Below the pieces are notes generated by a model, which was given only the letters and a program-made list of their open reading frames with translations, was not told the DNA's origin and searched no databases. This document shows, in pieces, positions 9,840 to 21,930 of a stretch of DNA of 64,000 nucleotides. Each line of letters begins with the position of its first letter. The stretch's first letter is position 1. A program made the position numbers and the translations under genes. The stretch comes from Procambarus clarkii (Eukaryota > Arthropoda > Malacostraca > Decapoda > Cambaridae), in assembly GCF_040958095.1 (NCBI RefSeq), contig NC_091172.1:23341753-23405752 (forward strand), given 5' to 3'.

Positions 9840-10990
9840 GACACACGGACTTTGGAAAGGACTTTGATAAGTGTGAGCGTGGAGTGACGCCCCATACAAT
9901 AAGATCAATGGGAATAACAGGTAAAGTAGCGCGATGGATAATCAATTTCCTGTCAGACAATATAAAGAGCAACAGTCAGTCCGAGTAATTCAAGTCCAGT
10001 GGAAAGTTGTGCACCTCAAGGCACAGTCCTCTGCTTTTTCTCATTCTCATGTCAGCTATTCTGTAGACAAAAATAAAATCACAACTTCGTGTCATCTTTT
10101 GCAGATGATACAAAAGTCAGCATGAAAAAAACTCACTGAGAAACTACAAGCTGATGTTAGTCAAGTCTTCGATGGGTAATGGAAAATAGCATGATGGGTT
10201 AACGGTAATACATTCCAGGTAATTACATTACCTGAAATCTATTACTGTTAATAGAATCTATAAATGTTAATAATGTGGACAAATTTAGAACATAAACGAA
10301 GTAAAGGGTACAAGACACAGATATGATAGAAGCAAAACAAAAGGTAAGGGACCTGGGAATAATGATGTGTGATGCCCTGACGTTTAGGGAGCATAACCAA
10401 GCAAATATTGTGGCAGCCAGAAAAATGATCGGATGGATTATGAGAACCTTCAGATCCAGGGATCCCATCACAATGGTTGTACTCTTCGTATGCTGGTGCT
10501 GTCCCGCCTTGAGTACTGCTCAGTACTCACTCCCCCCCCCCCCCCCACCTACCTTCAGAGCAGGAGAGATTGCTGACATAGAGAGAACACAGAGAACATA
10601 TTCGGCACGCATAGACACGATAAAGGACGAAACTATTGGGATCGTCTCAAAGTTCTCAAAATGTAAAGGAGACTCTGGAAACGTCTCTGGAAAGGAGACG
10701 AGAAATGTATCACAAAATATATACATGGAAAATACTGGAGGAACAGATATCAAATTTGCACAGTAGAAAAACAATATACTGATTTGAACGATACGAATGG
10801 AAATGTAGAATAGAGCCAGTGAGGAGTAGAGGTGCCATAGGCACCTCTACTCCTCACTGTATGAACATCAGAGGTCGACGGCTGTTCAACACTCTCCCAG
10901 GAGCACAAGAAATATTGCTGGAACATAAGTGGACCTCGAGGAAAAAATTGACAGTTTCATGCAAGAAGTGCCGGATCAACTGAGCTGTGG
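9840..10990 (+). mobile_element. CR1-like LINE reverse-transcriptase relic (family B)
   Basis: Degraded plus-strand LINE. The FADDTK catalytic-loop remnant of the reverse transcriptase lies at about 10098-10118. The following connection region is at 10323-10490 (VRDLGIMMCDALTFREH, ARKMIGWIMRTFRSRD), then RAGEIADIERTQRTYSARID at 10558-10617 and NIRGRRLFNTLP-like sequence near 10865-10900. These blocks align in order with the copies at 25.35 kb and 58.8 kb. A poly-C run (10531-10545) and several frameshifts break it. Endonuclease and N-terminal reverse transcriptase are missing. It would have acted as a copy-and-paste retrotransposon; it is now a fossil. Confidence 0.8.
10817..10859. repeat. 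perfect 20-bp hairpin with 3-nt loop
   Basis: CAGTGAGGAGTAGAGGTGCC, then ATA, then its exact reverse complement. It sits inside the LINE relic where related copies have no palindrome, so it probably arose by a local template-switch mutation. Confidence 0.95.
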
Positions 10991-11167
10991 TGGGCATCTG
11001 AGCCTGCGGGCCCACATAGCAACGTTAACAATTATGTTGGACGCAGCTCTCACAAGTTAAGCCTGGCCCCAGGCCGGGCTTGGGGAGTAGAAGAACTCCC
11101 GGAACACACCCCAGCTCTACTCCGAGTAAGGGGGAGCGGGCTCATTTTGGCGGAGAACTCGTACTGG

Positions 11168-11541
11168 GTCCTGGGGAGAGGGTTCATGCTGTGAGTCCTG
11201 GGGAGAGGGTTCATGCTGTGAGTCCTGGGGAGGGGGTTCATGCTGTGAGTCCTGGGGAGGGGATTCATGCTGTGAGTCCTGGGGAGAGGGTTCATACTGT
11301 GAGTCCTGGGGAGGGGGTTCATGCTGTGAGTCCTGGGGAGAGGGTTCATGCTGTGAGTCCTGGGGAGGGGGTTCATGCTGTGAGTCCTGGGGAGAGGGTT
11401 CATGCTGTGAGTCCTGGGGAGAGGGTTCATGCTGTGAGTCCTGGGGAGGGGGTTCATGCTGTGAGTCCTGGGGAGAGGGTTCATGCTGCGAGTCCTGGGA
11501 AGAGGGTTCATGCTGTGAGTCCTGGGGAGGGGGTTCATATT
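11168..11541. repeat. 27-bp minisatellite, ~14 copies
   Basis: Units contain GTCCTGGGGAGAGGGTTCAT. Main variation is GAGAGGG versus GAGGGGG. The period is a multiple of three, so both strands are open for over 160 codons, which is not evidence of a gene. Confidence 0.97.
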
Positions 11542-11739
11542 ATGGCTCCTGAGGGTTGGGAATCTTGGGCGCCAGTTGGTAGGCAGCGTGTGAAGGTTTA
11601 CTTACAACATCCTCGGTAAGTTACAAGTGGCCTGTGTGGTATGGCAGCGGGAGGAGGGGGGGGGGCGGTATCTGGGGGTATGCAAGTAGAAGTGACAACA
11701 GACAACCAGAAACAACACTAGACAAGAACTGAACGTAGT

Positions 11740-12243
11740 GTAGAAGGGATCAAAACACACTTGGAGGAACTGGATGTAGCACAAGCATTGAGACCAGACC
11801 AGCTGTGACCACGAGGTACTGAAGGAAGCTCCTGGGATGTTGGGTCACCAATTAACTAAAGTGTTCAGCATGACACGAGGTATGGGAGAACTGCCAGATA
11901 TCTGGGAAAAGGCAAGTATAATTCCAATATCCATGAAAGGGGACAGACATGAAGCACTAAACTAGACCCGTGCATTAATATACATTCCAGGCGAGTTTCT
12001 AGAACAAGTAATCAGAACAAGAACTGTAGAACATAAAGGGGGGGGGGGGAGACGGTTTCATAACAGCGACGGAACACGACTTCATAGAGGGGGGGGGGAA
12101 TCATGCTTAACAAACTTGATTTAATTCTACGACAAATTCACCAAAATATGGGAAGGGTTAGGATGGGAAGACATCTGCCCTCCTTACCTACCCATCTGGG
12201 AAGGTTATTATCTTCCCAGACTGTCAGAAAGGTTGTGGAGAAA
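11740..12243 (+). mobile_element. degraded CR1-like LINE reverse transcriptase, upstream part
   Basis: Sequence such as CACTTGGAGGAACTGGATGT, CTGCCAGATATCTGGGAAAA and CTTAACAAACTTGATTTAAT corresponds to the fingers/palm part of a CR1-like reverse transcriptase (LEELDVAQA, ELPDIWEKA). It has many stops and two poly-G insertions (about 12039 and 12090). The same open frame does not persist. A minisatellite follows at 12244, and related LINE sequence resumes at about 12850. Confidence 0.7.
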
Positions 12244-12849
12244 CAGGAGAGGGTGACAGGAAGGGCACTCGACTAGGTGTGGGAGAGACAGGAAGGGCAC
12301 TCGACTAGGTGTGGGAGAGACAGGAAGGGTGACAGCAAGGGCACTCGACTAGGTGTGGGAGAGACAGGAGGGGGTGACAGGAAGGCACTCGACTAGGTGT
12401 GGGAGAGACAGGAGGGGGTGACAGGAAGGCACTCGACTAGGTGTGGGAGAGACAGGAGGGGGTGACAGGAAGGCACTCGACCAAGTGTGGGAGAGACAGG
12501 AGGGGGTGACAGGAAGGGCACTCGACTAGGTGTGGGAGAGACAGGAGGGGGTGACAGGAAGGGCACTCGACTAGGTGTGGGAGAGACAGGAGGGGGTGAC
12601 AGGAAGGGCACTCGACTAGGTGTGGGAGAGACAGGAGGGGGTGACAGGAAGGCACTCGACTAGGTGTGGGAGAGACAGGAGGGGGTGACAGGAAGGCACT
12701 CGACTAGGTGTGGGAGAGACAGGAGGGGGTGACAGGAAGGGCACTCGACTAGGTGTGGGAGAGACAGGAGGGGGTGACAGGAAGGGCACTCGACTAGGTG
12801 TGGGAGAGACAGGAGGGGGTGACAGGAAGGGCACTCGACTAGGTGTGGG
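12244..12849. repeat. 44-45-bp minisatellite inside a LINE relic, ~13 copies
   Basis: Units contain GGCACTCGACTAGGTGTGGG and GACAGGAGGGGGTGACAGG. Unit length alternates 44/45 through loss of one G. The array lies between two collinear parts of one decayed LINE. Confidence 0.95.
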
Positions 12850-13385
12850 AGAACTTGACGACAGGAAGAAAAGGGTGATGTCCAAGAGGCTATGCCAGGC
12901 TGGAGAGGAGTGGAAAGTGGTGTTCCACAGGGTTGTGTCCAACGACCTTCGCCCTTGATAATTTATGTAAATGACCTCCCTAAAGGGAGTGAGCTCGTAA
13001 ATATCAATGTTTACACATGATGTAAAGTTAATAAATAAGACCCGAAGAGGAATGTACTAGGGTCGGGTACTAAGAGGACTGTAGTAATCATCTCAAGATA
13101 ACCTCAAGATAACCTCAAGAAGAAGGTGCTGCATGAAGACCTTGACAAACTTTAGGAGAGGGTAGATAAATGGCTGCTGGAAGTCAATCCAAATAAGTGT
13201 AAAGTAATGAGAATGGGTTAGGGAGACAAGACCTGTATTTAACTACACCATAAGGGGAAGACAATTACAAGAAACAATAAGAGCAAGTGACCTGGGCGTA
13301 GACATAATCTTAATACTAAGACCAGAGGTTCATGTGAACAAAACAACATCAGCAGCACATGAGAAGTTAGCAAGTGCCAAGTGTT
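12850..13385 (+). mobile_element. degraded CR1-like LINE reverse transcriptase, downstream part
   Basis: After the minisatellite, sequence similar to GVPQG..LSPL..IYVNDLP is recognisable at 12920-12990 (TTTATGTAAATGACCTCCC). It is followed by a decayed catalytic loop, then LDKL..RVDKWLLEVNPNKCKVM-like sequence at 13140-13212 and DLGVDI-like sequence near 13290. A short duplication CTCAAGATAAC (13093-13120) interrupts it. Heavily mutated and non-functional. Confidence 0.75.
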
Positions 13386-13439
13386 ATAGATGTGTAATAA
13401 TCAATATGCTTCAGATATTTTGTGGTGACTGACACAAAC

Positions 13440-13670
13440 AAGAGAGCCATAGAGCATGACACAATGGGGCAGACATGACACATCAGGTGGACACGACACA
13501 ATGGGTGAACATGACAATATGTGACCCCCTCACATAAACCATGACACAACAGGCGGACATGACACTAAGGGTGAAAATGACACAACGGTGGCTCAGGTAC
13601 AATGGGCAGATATGACACAATGGGTGGACGTGACACAAGGAGCTCATATGACACACTGGCTGAGCATGAC
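13440..13670. repeat. degenerate ~18-bp tandem repeat
   Basis: Imperfect units around ATGACACAATGGGTGGAC repeat about a dozen times with drift. Confidence 0.75.
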
Positions 13671-14018
13671 ACAACACACTACTGTAAGATCTACACTACT
13701 CACGTCTCGGCGCCTTGCCTCGCCGCTTGTTGCAAACCGCATTAATTACCTTTTGCAAATTTGAGTGCGGCGAAACCCGCCTCACCCGCCGCAAATAATG
13801 CCCAGACGACACCTGGGAATACTTCCACTTATTAGCTAGGTCAGTACTCTACCTTAAGAGATAGGGTACTTACGTTACTAGTAAGGTAGGGTAAGTACCG
13901 TAGAACTAAACTAGTGAATATACTCTGATATTGCCTATTCGTAGGTTCGTTCACATTTTGTTATTGGTCGATATTTTGTAAACAAAATGAGCCCAATCTC
14001 TGTAGCTTTGGCTGGAGC
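13671..14018. other. unassigned non-coding stretch
   Basis: No gene or element recognised. A few short direct repeats such as GGTAGGGTA are present. Confidence 0.4.
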
Positions 14019-14020
14019 TA

Positions 14021-14043
14021 GCGGGGGGGGGGGGGGGGGGGGG
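14021..14043. repeat. poly-G run
   Basis: About 23 consecutive G on the + strand, directly before a 21-bp minisatellite. Confidence 0.95.
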
Positions 14044-14055
14044 AGGACAGTTTAG

Positions 14056-14171
14056 GTCCGGACAGTTGAGTACAACGTCCGGACAGTTGAGTACAACGTC
14101 CGGACAGTTGAGTACAACGTCCGGACAGTTGAGTACAACGTCCGGACAGTTGAGTACAACGTCCGGACAGT
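14056..14171. repeat. 21-bp minisatellite, ~5.5 copies
   Basis: Units start GTCCGGACAGTTGAGTACAA. Each contains the palindrome GTCCGGAC. Confidence 0.96.
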
Positions 14172-14577
14172 ACAACAGCACTTTAGTGATGGCGGAACCG
14201 TTGGGCAGGACGGCCTGGACAGATACCACAGGGAGCCAAAGGATTTTATTACTTACTTACAAGCAGCTACACATAGACATGACTGAAAGAATCAATTAAC
14301 ACAAAGACAATTTACAGTCCACAACTCCTGAGACTGAATTAAACACAATAATTAAACCTGACCCATCCTGGCAGCTCAAGTTCCTACACCAGGCAATTAA
14401 TATGTAAATACCAATGGAACAACCCCGACTTACTCTCTTTATCCAGGTATTTTAGGAGTGTTCCACCGGGAATAATTAGTCTACGACAAGTGCCATTCGA
14501 GTCTTTCAGTAATTCACGCGCTCCTAAACTCAAGGCCAACCTCCACTCTCGTCTGCTTAACTGTACAGGTTAACTGT
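14172..14577. other. unassigned non-coding stretch
   Basis: A/T-rich sequence without recognisable coding or element features. Confidence 0.4.
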
Positions 14578-14747
14578 ACACTCTGAGGCAGGTCTCTGAG
14601 GCAGGTCTCTGAGGCAGGACTCTGAGGCAGGTCTCTGAGGCAGGTCTCTGAGGCAGGTCTCTGAGGCTGGTCTCTGAGGCAGGTCTCTGAGGCAGGTCTC
14701 TGAGGCAGGACTCTGAGGCAGGACTCTGAGGCAGGTCTCTGAGGCTT
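14578..14747. repeat. 13-bp minisatellite, ~13 copies
   Basis: Units of CTCTGAGGCAGGT with occasional A or T substitutions. Confidence 0.95.
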
Positions 14748-14931
14748 CCTTCCCTAGCAACGGTGCCTACTGGCTAGCGTTAGTCTGGCGTAGAGAGCCA
14801 TTGACAGTGAACACACTGACGCTTGGTTCCCTCATTGTTAATGGAGCCCATTAACGCTGACATTTTTATGGCTTTCCACATATAGGCCTGACTTTGCATC
14901 ACTGTATCCTGGCCAACACTCATGAAGATTA

Positions 14932-15142
14932 CAAGGTTCTTCACAACCTTCTAATGTTCTTCACAGCCTTCTAATGTTCTTCACAACCTTCTAATGTTCT
15001 TCACAACCTTCTAATGTTCTTCACAACCTTCTAATGTTCTTCACAGCCTTCTAATGTTCTTCACAGCCTTCTAATGTTCTTCACAACCTTCTAATGTTCT
15101 TCACAACCTTCTAATGTTCTTCACAACCTTATAATGTTCTTC
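14932..15142. repeat. 20-bp minisatellite, ~10 copies
   Basis: Units of TTCTAATGTTCTTCACAACC, with an A/G variant near the end of the unit. Confidence 0.96.
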
Positions 15143-15219
15143 AAAAGCAACTCTAATATAAACTAGAGACTCACAACACAGTTACACCGTAAGCACGGCA
15201 TGACAGGTGAGCCTGACAC

Positions 15220-15610
15220 AGTGAGTGGACACAGCATATATCTTATATCAATATTGGCAGCAAGAGATGTATGGTATGACAAGTGGTATATTACTAATAT
15301 ATGACAAATGCCAAGATATATGATGTAAGAATACGCAGTATATGACAGATAATACATAACAAGCAGCGTATGACATGTATATGACACATGTATTGCAGGT
15401 GGTACATGATTCATATATGAATCATATATGATATGTGAATCATGTGTGAATTCATACATGAATTCATTTATTAATCAATATATGATTCATATATGAAACG
15501 TGAATGATAGGCAGTATATGACAAGCGGTGTATGGTAGGTGATATATGACAGGTGGTGAATGAATAGTGTATGACGGGTGGCATATGACAGGCGGTGTAT
15601 GATGGTGGAG
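15220..15610. repeat. degenerate ATATGACA-rich repeat region
   Basis: Loosely repeated GTATATGACA/ATATGAATCAT motifs, including a perfect 20-bp palindrome at 15406-15425. Low-complexity; no gene. Confidence 0.6.
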
Positions 15611-15694
15611 GTTAGAGGGGTACACATGCGGTGATAGTATGTGTCAATATGTGTAGTGACAGCCAGGCGAAGATACATAGTGTAAAATAATGAA

Positions 15695-15818
15695 GTGCAT
15701 ACAAATGTTATGATACAATATGTATATATATATTGTATGTGTCATGCTATGATACACACAGTGCATACATATGTTATGATACATATGTATACATTGTATC
15801 ATGCTATGATACACCGGG
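15695..15818. repeat. imperfect ~70-bp direct repeat
   Basis: CATACAAATGTTATGATACA near 15700 recurs as CATACATATGTTATGATACA near 15763, each followed by TGTAT and ATGCTATGATACAC. Confidence 0.7.
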
Positions 15819-15883
15819 TAAAACCAAGTGTAGTGATAGCCAACATTGTTGTGTGTTATAGCAGCATACATGATACATACCAT

Positions 15884-16421
15884 GCCAGCGGCCATGACAC
15901 CAACCATGCCGGTAGTCATGACACCAACCATGCCGGCAGTCATGACACCAACCATGCCGGCAGTCATGACACCAACCACGCCGGCAGTCATGACACCAAC
16001 CATGCCGGCAGTCATGACACCAACCATGCCGGCAGTCATGACACCAACCATGCCGGCAGTCACGACACCAACCATGCCAGCAGTCATGACACCAACCATG
16101 CCAGCAGCCATGACACCAACCATGCCAGCAGTCATGACACCAACCATGCCGGCAGTCATGACACCAACCATGCCGGCAGTCATGACACCAACCATGCCGG
16201 CAGTCATGACACCAACCATGCCGGCAGTCATGACACCAACCATGCCGGCAGTCATGACACCAACCATGCCGGCAGTCATGACACCAACCATGCCGGCAGT
16301 CATGACACCAACTATGCCAGCAGCCATGACACCAACCATGCCGGCAGCCATGACACCAACCATGCCGGCAGCCATGACACCAACCATGCCAGCAGTCATG
16401 ACACCAACCATGCCAGCGCAC
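15884..16421. repeat. 24-bp minisatellite, ~22 copies
   Basis: Units contain GGCAGTCATGACACCAACC. Substitutions concentrate in GGC/AGC and GTC/GCC positions. Reading frames of 200-300 codons on both strands are artefacts of the period. Confidence 0.97.
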
Positions 16422-16624
16422 CATGACGACAGCAGACAACCATGGGAGTGTGAGCCAGAACTTCCCTGACGCAATAAAATAAATTTTCGGAGTCGCTCGG
16501 TCAAGCATATTGATCTGGCGTGACGTCACGGTACGGTTCGAAGGACCATCTGCTGCCAGCCAATCGTCGCTGGTAATGAGGTGAAGCTTGTGGTTGTAAT
16601 CAGTGGCTCCCACCGTGCTACCGT

Positions 16625-16700
16625 CAGGGGTTGGGGGGGAGGGTCTGGGGTGGATCATGGGGTGATTAGGGATGGGGTAGTGTGGGGGGGGGAGGGGATG
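16625..16700. other. short G-rich tract
   Basis: GGGGTTGGGGGGGAGGGTC-type sequence with G-quadruplex potential. No gene between 16422 and 16837. Confidence 0.5.
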
Positions 16701-16837
16701 TTGCAGAGATGGGGTCTGACCGGTGGTGATCAACGGGTCGGTAATGGGGAGCGGATACTAAGGTCAAGCGCTCCTGAGCATCACTAGGGGACGCTAACTC
16801 CGAACAACAAGGGCACGGACTGTACGCTCGGTGATTT

Positions 16838-17145
16838 TGTTATGGGAGGTTATGATTGTAAGGGGCGTTATGGGGAGCAGGTTCAGGGGGTTATGGGGAG
16901 CCGGTTCAGGGGGTTATGGGGAGGCAGTTTAGGGAGTTATAGGAAGCTGGTTCACGAGGTTATGGGGAGCCGGTTCACGAGGTTATGGGAAGCCAGTTCA
17001 GGGGGTTATGGGGAGCCGGTTCAGGGGATTATGGGGAGCCGGTTCAGGGGTTATGGAGAGCCGGTTTAGGGAGTTACGAGGAGGAGATTCAGGAGGTTAT
17101 AGGGAGCCGGTTAAAGGTGTTGTGGTGAGTAGGATCAAGGTGTTG
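16838..17145. repeat. degenerate ~23-25-bp tandem repeat
   Basis: Imperfect units around GGTTATGGGGAGCCGGTTCA, about a dozen copies, decaying toward 17145. A C-rich CCCAACA-type tract follows to 17290. Confidence 0.85.
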
Positions 17146-17374
17146 TGGGGAGCAACCCACAACCCCAAAACCTCCCACAATCCCAACATCTCCCACAACG
17201 CCAACACCTTCAATCCCCAACACAACGCAAACCCGCTAACACTCTCCCACAACCTCAAACACCCCAACAACCCCCAACCCCTCGCCGCCACCATCGCACA
17301 ATAACCAGACGTGTGGCGGAGGTCGTGAGAGATGGAGCATTTCCTGAGTACTGCCGCGCCTCCTCCAGCTGCTG

Positions 17375-17376
<2 letters not shown>

Positions 17377-17463
<87 letters not shown>
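17377..17463. repeat. (TC)n microsatellite
   Basis: A long pure TC run. Confidence 0.98.
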
Positions 17464-17467
<4 letters not shown>

Positions 17468-17501
17468 CCTGCCGCGCCTCCTCCAGCTGCTACCTCTCTC
17501 T

Positions 17502-17605
17502 CACTCCTTCCCCTCACTCTTCCAGCAGTTGCCTCACTCCTTCCCTCACTCCTCCAGCAGTTGCCTCACTCCTTCCCTCACTCCTCCAGCAGTTGCCTCA
17601 CTCCA
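17502..17605. repeat. ~32-bp tandem repeat, 3 copies
   Basis: Units contain CTCCTCCAGCAGTTGCCTCA. Confidence 0.88.
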
Positions 17606-17775
17606 CCATCAATTTCCCGTCACTCTCACACCTGTTTACTAACCACAACTGACAAAGGAGTGAATAGTGGTTATTAAACACAACGACGTCCACCACCTCC
17701 TTAAACCACTCTGCACAGGTGAGGCTGCTGCCAGCCAGAGGTGTGTTGATGTGGTGGCTTGACCGCCCCCTGCCA

Positions 17776-17880
17776 CCCGTCTACCCTGCCACCCGTCTAC
17801 CCTGCCACCCGTCTACCCTGCCACCCGTCTACCCTGCCACCCTGCCACCCGTCCACCCTGTCACCCTGCCACCCTGCTCA
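17776..17880. repeat. 16-bp minisatellite
   Basis: Units of TACCCTGCCACCCGTC, then shortened CACCCTGC variants. Confidence 0.9.
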
Positions 17881-17983
17881 TCTCAGGGGCCGCGGCCCGC
17901 CCTGTGGACGATTGCAGGTCTTGTTCTCGTGCACATAAACAACCAATATTTGTTACTATCATCGGTAATTAGGTGGTCGACAC

Positions 17984-18180
17984 CTTATTTATTTATATTT
18001 ATATACCAGAAGGTTGAACGGGTGGTGGAAAGTCCACAGTTTGGGGGATCAAATGGTGCATTCTTGCAGAGCTCCCGGCACACATTGATGTGCAGTTGAT
18101 TGATTGACAGTTGAGAGGTGGGCCGAAAGAGCAGAGCTCATTCCCCGCAAGCACAACTAGGCGAGTACAACTAGGTGAAC
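17984..18180 (+). mobile_element. LINE family A 3' UTR fragment preceded by an ATTTATTT repeat piece
   Basis: TTATTTATTTATATTTATAT followed by ACCAGAAGGT resembles the start of the insertion at 19985. From about 18083 the sequence (GATTGATTGACAGTTGAGAG, CCCCGCAAGCACAACTAGGC) is the family A LINE 3' UTR. Two repeat fragments abut here. Confidence 0.65.
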
Positions 18181-18268
18181 ACATGGCCTGCTGGGGCTGC
18201 GGGAAAGATAATTCTACTGGTGTTCTTTTGTTGAACTTGTTCACTGTGATCAGTGTACAAGTACACTT

Positions 18269-18292
18269 ATCACTTAGTGTACACTAAGTGAT
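18269..18292. repeat. perfect 24-bp palindrome
   Basis: Centre TTAGTGTACACTAA extended symmetrically to ATCACT...AGTGAT. It lies next to a smaller imperfect palindrome at 18253-18266. Confidence 0.95.
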
Positions 18293-18332
18293 GTCCATCA
18301 CTGGACGACTTCGAGACCAACAACACATTGTT

Positions 18333-19029
18333 GGCGCCGTGACCCCAGGCGCCGTGACCCCTGGTGCTGTGACCCCTGGCGCCGTGACCCCTGGCGCCGT
18401 GACCCCAGGCGCCGTGACCCCTGGTGCTGTGACCCCTGGCGCCGTGACCCCTGGCGCCGTGACCCCAGGCGCCGTGACCCCTGGTGCTGTGACCCCTGGC
18501 GCCGTGACCCCTGGCGCCGTGACCCCAGGCGCCGTGACCCCAGGCGCCGTGACCCCAGGCGCTGTGACCCCTGGCGCCGTGACCCCAGGCGCCGTGACCC
18601 CTGGCGCCGTGACCCCAGGCGCCGTGACCCCAGGCGCCGTGACCCCTGGTGCTGTGACCCCTGGCGCCGTGACCCCTGGCGCCGTGACCCCTGGCGCCGT
18701 GACCCCTGGCGCCGAGATCCCTGGCGCCGTGACCCCTGGCGCCGTGACCCCAGGCGCCGTGATCCCTGGCGCTGTGACCCCTGGCGCCGTGACCCCTGGC
18801 GCCGTGATCCCTGGCGCCGTCACCCCTGGCGCCGTGACCCCTGGCGCCGTGACCCCTGGCGCCGTGATCCCTGGCGCCGTGACCCCTGGCGCCGTGACCC
18901 CTGGCGCCGTCACCCCTGGCGCCGTCACCCCTGGCGCCGTCACCCCTGGCGCCGTCACCCCTGGCGCCGTCACCCCTGGCGCCGTCACCCCTGGCGCCGT
19001 CACCCCTGGCGCCATCACCCCTGGCGCCC
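18333..19029. repeat. 15-bp minisatellite, ~46 copies, with 60-bp higher-order unit
   Basis: Units of GCCGTGACCCCTGGC. The first part has an exact four-unit (60-bp) higher-order repeat seen three times (18361-18540). The last third has switched to GCCGTCACCCCTGGC, so variants are polar along the array. Frames of 250-290 codons on both strands are period artefacts. Confidence 0.98.
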
Positions 19030-19440
19030 TGGACGGCTGACACCACCACCACCTCGGGCTCCACCCTGCAACGAACTGGGATCCACCCTCAAGAGTGCAT
19101 GCACTCTGAGGGGACGTCATCAATCGAGTGAAACCTGAGTGCCACTGAAATGGTGCCACAGTGCCCCAGGGTAGTGTGCCTGATCCCTTGTTGTGGGACC
19201 ATCACTTCAGCGATCTATTACATCTAATCCCTGATTCCAAGGCTTGTGTTGGTGACTGAACAATAGCACCGTTCCAAATGAACTGTAATCAGAGACAGAC
19301 AGAGACCCATCACACTAAAATCATGCTTTTTCCATTATATTTTCTTTGTCAATATAAAAATCACAAGTATTGGAAAATATCCACAATTGAAGCAGCACAA
19401 TAGTAACATCACTGATTCAAAAGATTAAGCAGATGGTTTT
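19030..19440. other. unassigned non-coding stretch
   Basis: Nothing recognised apart from A/T-rich sequence near 19320-19400. Confidence 0.4.

Positions 19441-19441
<1 letters not shown>

Positions 19442-19519
<78 letters not shown>
19442..19519. repeat. (TG)n microsatellite
   Basis: A nearly pure TG run. Confidence 0.98.
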
Positions 19520-19521
<2 letters not shown>

Positions 19522-19704
19522 ATTGGAAGTACACATGAAGATCGTGAGAGGTGTATGTATCCGCTAATACTCATCAACAGACGCTGGGTGCTAACAGACA
19601 ATGGCATCTAGTGATTCAGCCACTCCCCCCCCCCCCCCACGTGGGGCGGATAGGTGTATTTCACTCAAAACCACGCAGTCTAACTCCCCCCCTCGCCCCC
19701 TCTC

Positions 19705-19982
19705 CTATATATCAGCGTTTGCAGATGGTACAATACTAATGACACGCTTCAGGACAGATTGTGACATATTGCAAACGGTTTTGGACATACTCTAGACATG
19801 GTCTGAAAAAGGGTTGATAGAATTTAACCCAGCCAAATGCAAAGTTATGAGGATTGGAAGAAGAGTGCGCAGACCAGCATAGAGGTGTAGGATGAAGAGA
19901 AAACAGATTGTTTTAACAGAAAAGGAGAAAGACCTGGGAGTGGACACAACCTCAGATCAGCTGCCAGAAGCCCACTTTAGTT
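19705..19982 (+). mobile_element. CR1-like LINE reverse-transcriptase fragment (family A), 5' of an insertion
   Basis: Reads ISAFADGTILMTRF (catalytic loop FADG, second Asp replaced by Gly), then WSEKGLIEFNPAKCKVMRIG and KEKDLGVDTT. These are the palm-to-thumb region of a CR1-like reverse transcriptase. Stops occur at about 19793 and 19880. The fragment ends abruptly at a T-rich insertion, and related LINE sequence resumes near 20220. Confidence 0.8.
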
Positions 19983-20175
19983 TTTTATTTATTTATTTAT
20001 TTATATACAAGAAGGTACGTTGGGTTAGAGAGAATACATAGCATAGTATTTACAATCTTGTAAAGCCACTGGTACACGCAGCGTTTCGGACAGGTCCTTA
20101 ATCTAACAGATAATTTTAAGTAGGTAAATTCTAGCAGAATTAATAAAATGATAACAGATACATAGCATGAAAAAA
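19983..20175. mobile_element. short interspersed element-like insertion in a LINE
   Basis: Begins TTTTTTATTTATTTATTTAT, then ATATACAAGAAGGTACGTTG, and is A/T-rich to about 20175. It separates two collinear LINE parts. The T-rich border could be the poly-A tail of a minus-strand retroposon. Family unknown; a related start occurs at 17984. Confidence 0.55.
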
Positions 20176-20214
20176 AATGAGATGAGTTCAATAACAACAA
20201 CTGCATGTTGCATA

Positions 20215-20610
20215 CTGACCAATGCAAGGGTGAGACACACTCTTGAATGTGCAGCCCCAGCATGGAACCCTCACCAGATAAAACACAAGGACAAGCTAGA
20301 GAAGGTTTATTGATATGCACGGAGGCTCGTTCCTGAGCTGAAGGGTTTGAGCTGTGTGGAAAGACTGGGAGAGCGGGACCTGACTACGCTGGAAGAAAGG
20401 AAAGAGGAGGGGGGGGGGGGGGAGGCATGATAACAACATATAGGTTTCGAAAGGAAATTGACAAAGCAGCATTGTTTAAAGCTAGGAGCAGCTGACCCCG
20501 GGGTCATGGATGGCAACTTGAGACACAAGTGAGTCACAGAGATGTCAGAAATGACTTTTCAGTGCAAGAGTGGCACAGGTCAGGCGTAGATGTCGATGGA
20601 GCTAAGTCGA
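20215..20610 (+). mobile_element. CR1-like LINE C-terminal fragment (family A), 3' of the insertion
   Basis: LECAAPAWNPH (20250-20275), then RLVPELKGLS and ERDLTTLEER recall the C-terminus of the family A LINEs at 34.7-34.9 and 63.7 kb. A poly-G insertion (20410) and stops break it. It continues to about 20600 with SHRDVRNDFS-like sequence. Confidence 0.75.
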
Positions 20611-20707
20611 TTCAAAATTACATTATATATAAATATATAATAATATAGTTTCACATTTTGTCACATTTTTCATCACGTGTGAATTTTCGTGATTTACACA
20701 CACACAC

Positions 20708-21930
<1,223 letters not shown>

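Noticed and set aside
16838-17145. Gly-rich structural protein frame
   Set aside because: Short, decays with the degenerate repeat and lacks a signal peptide or known motif.
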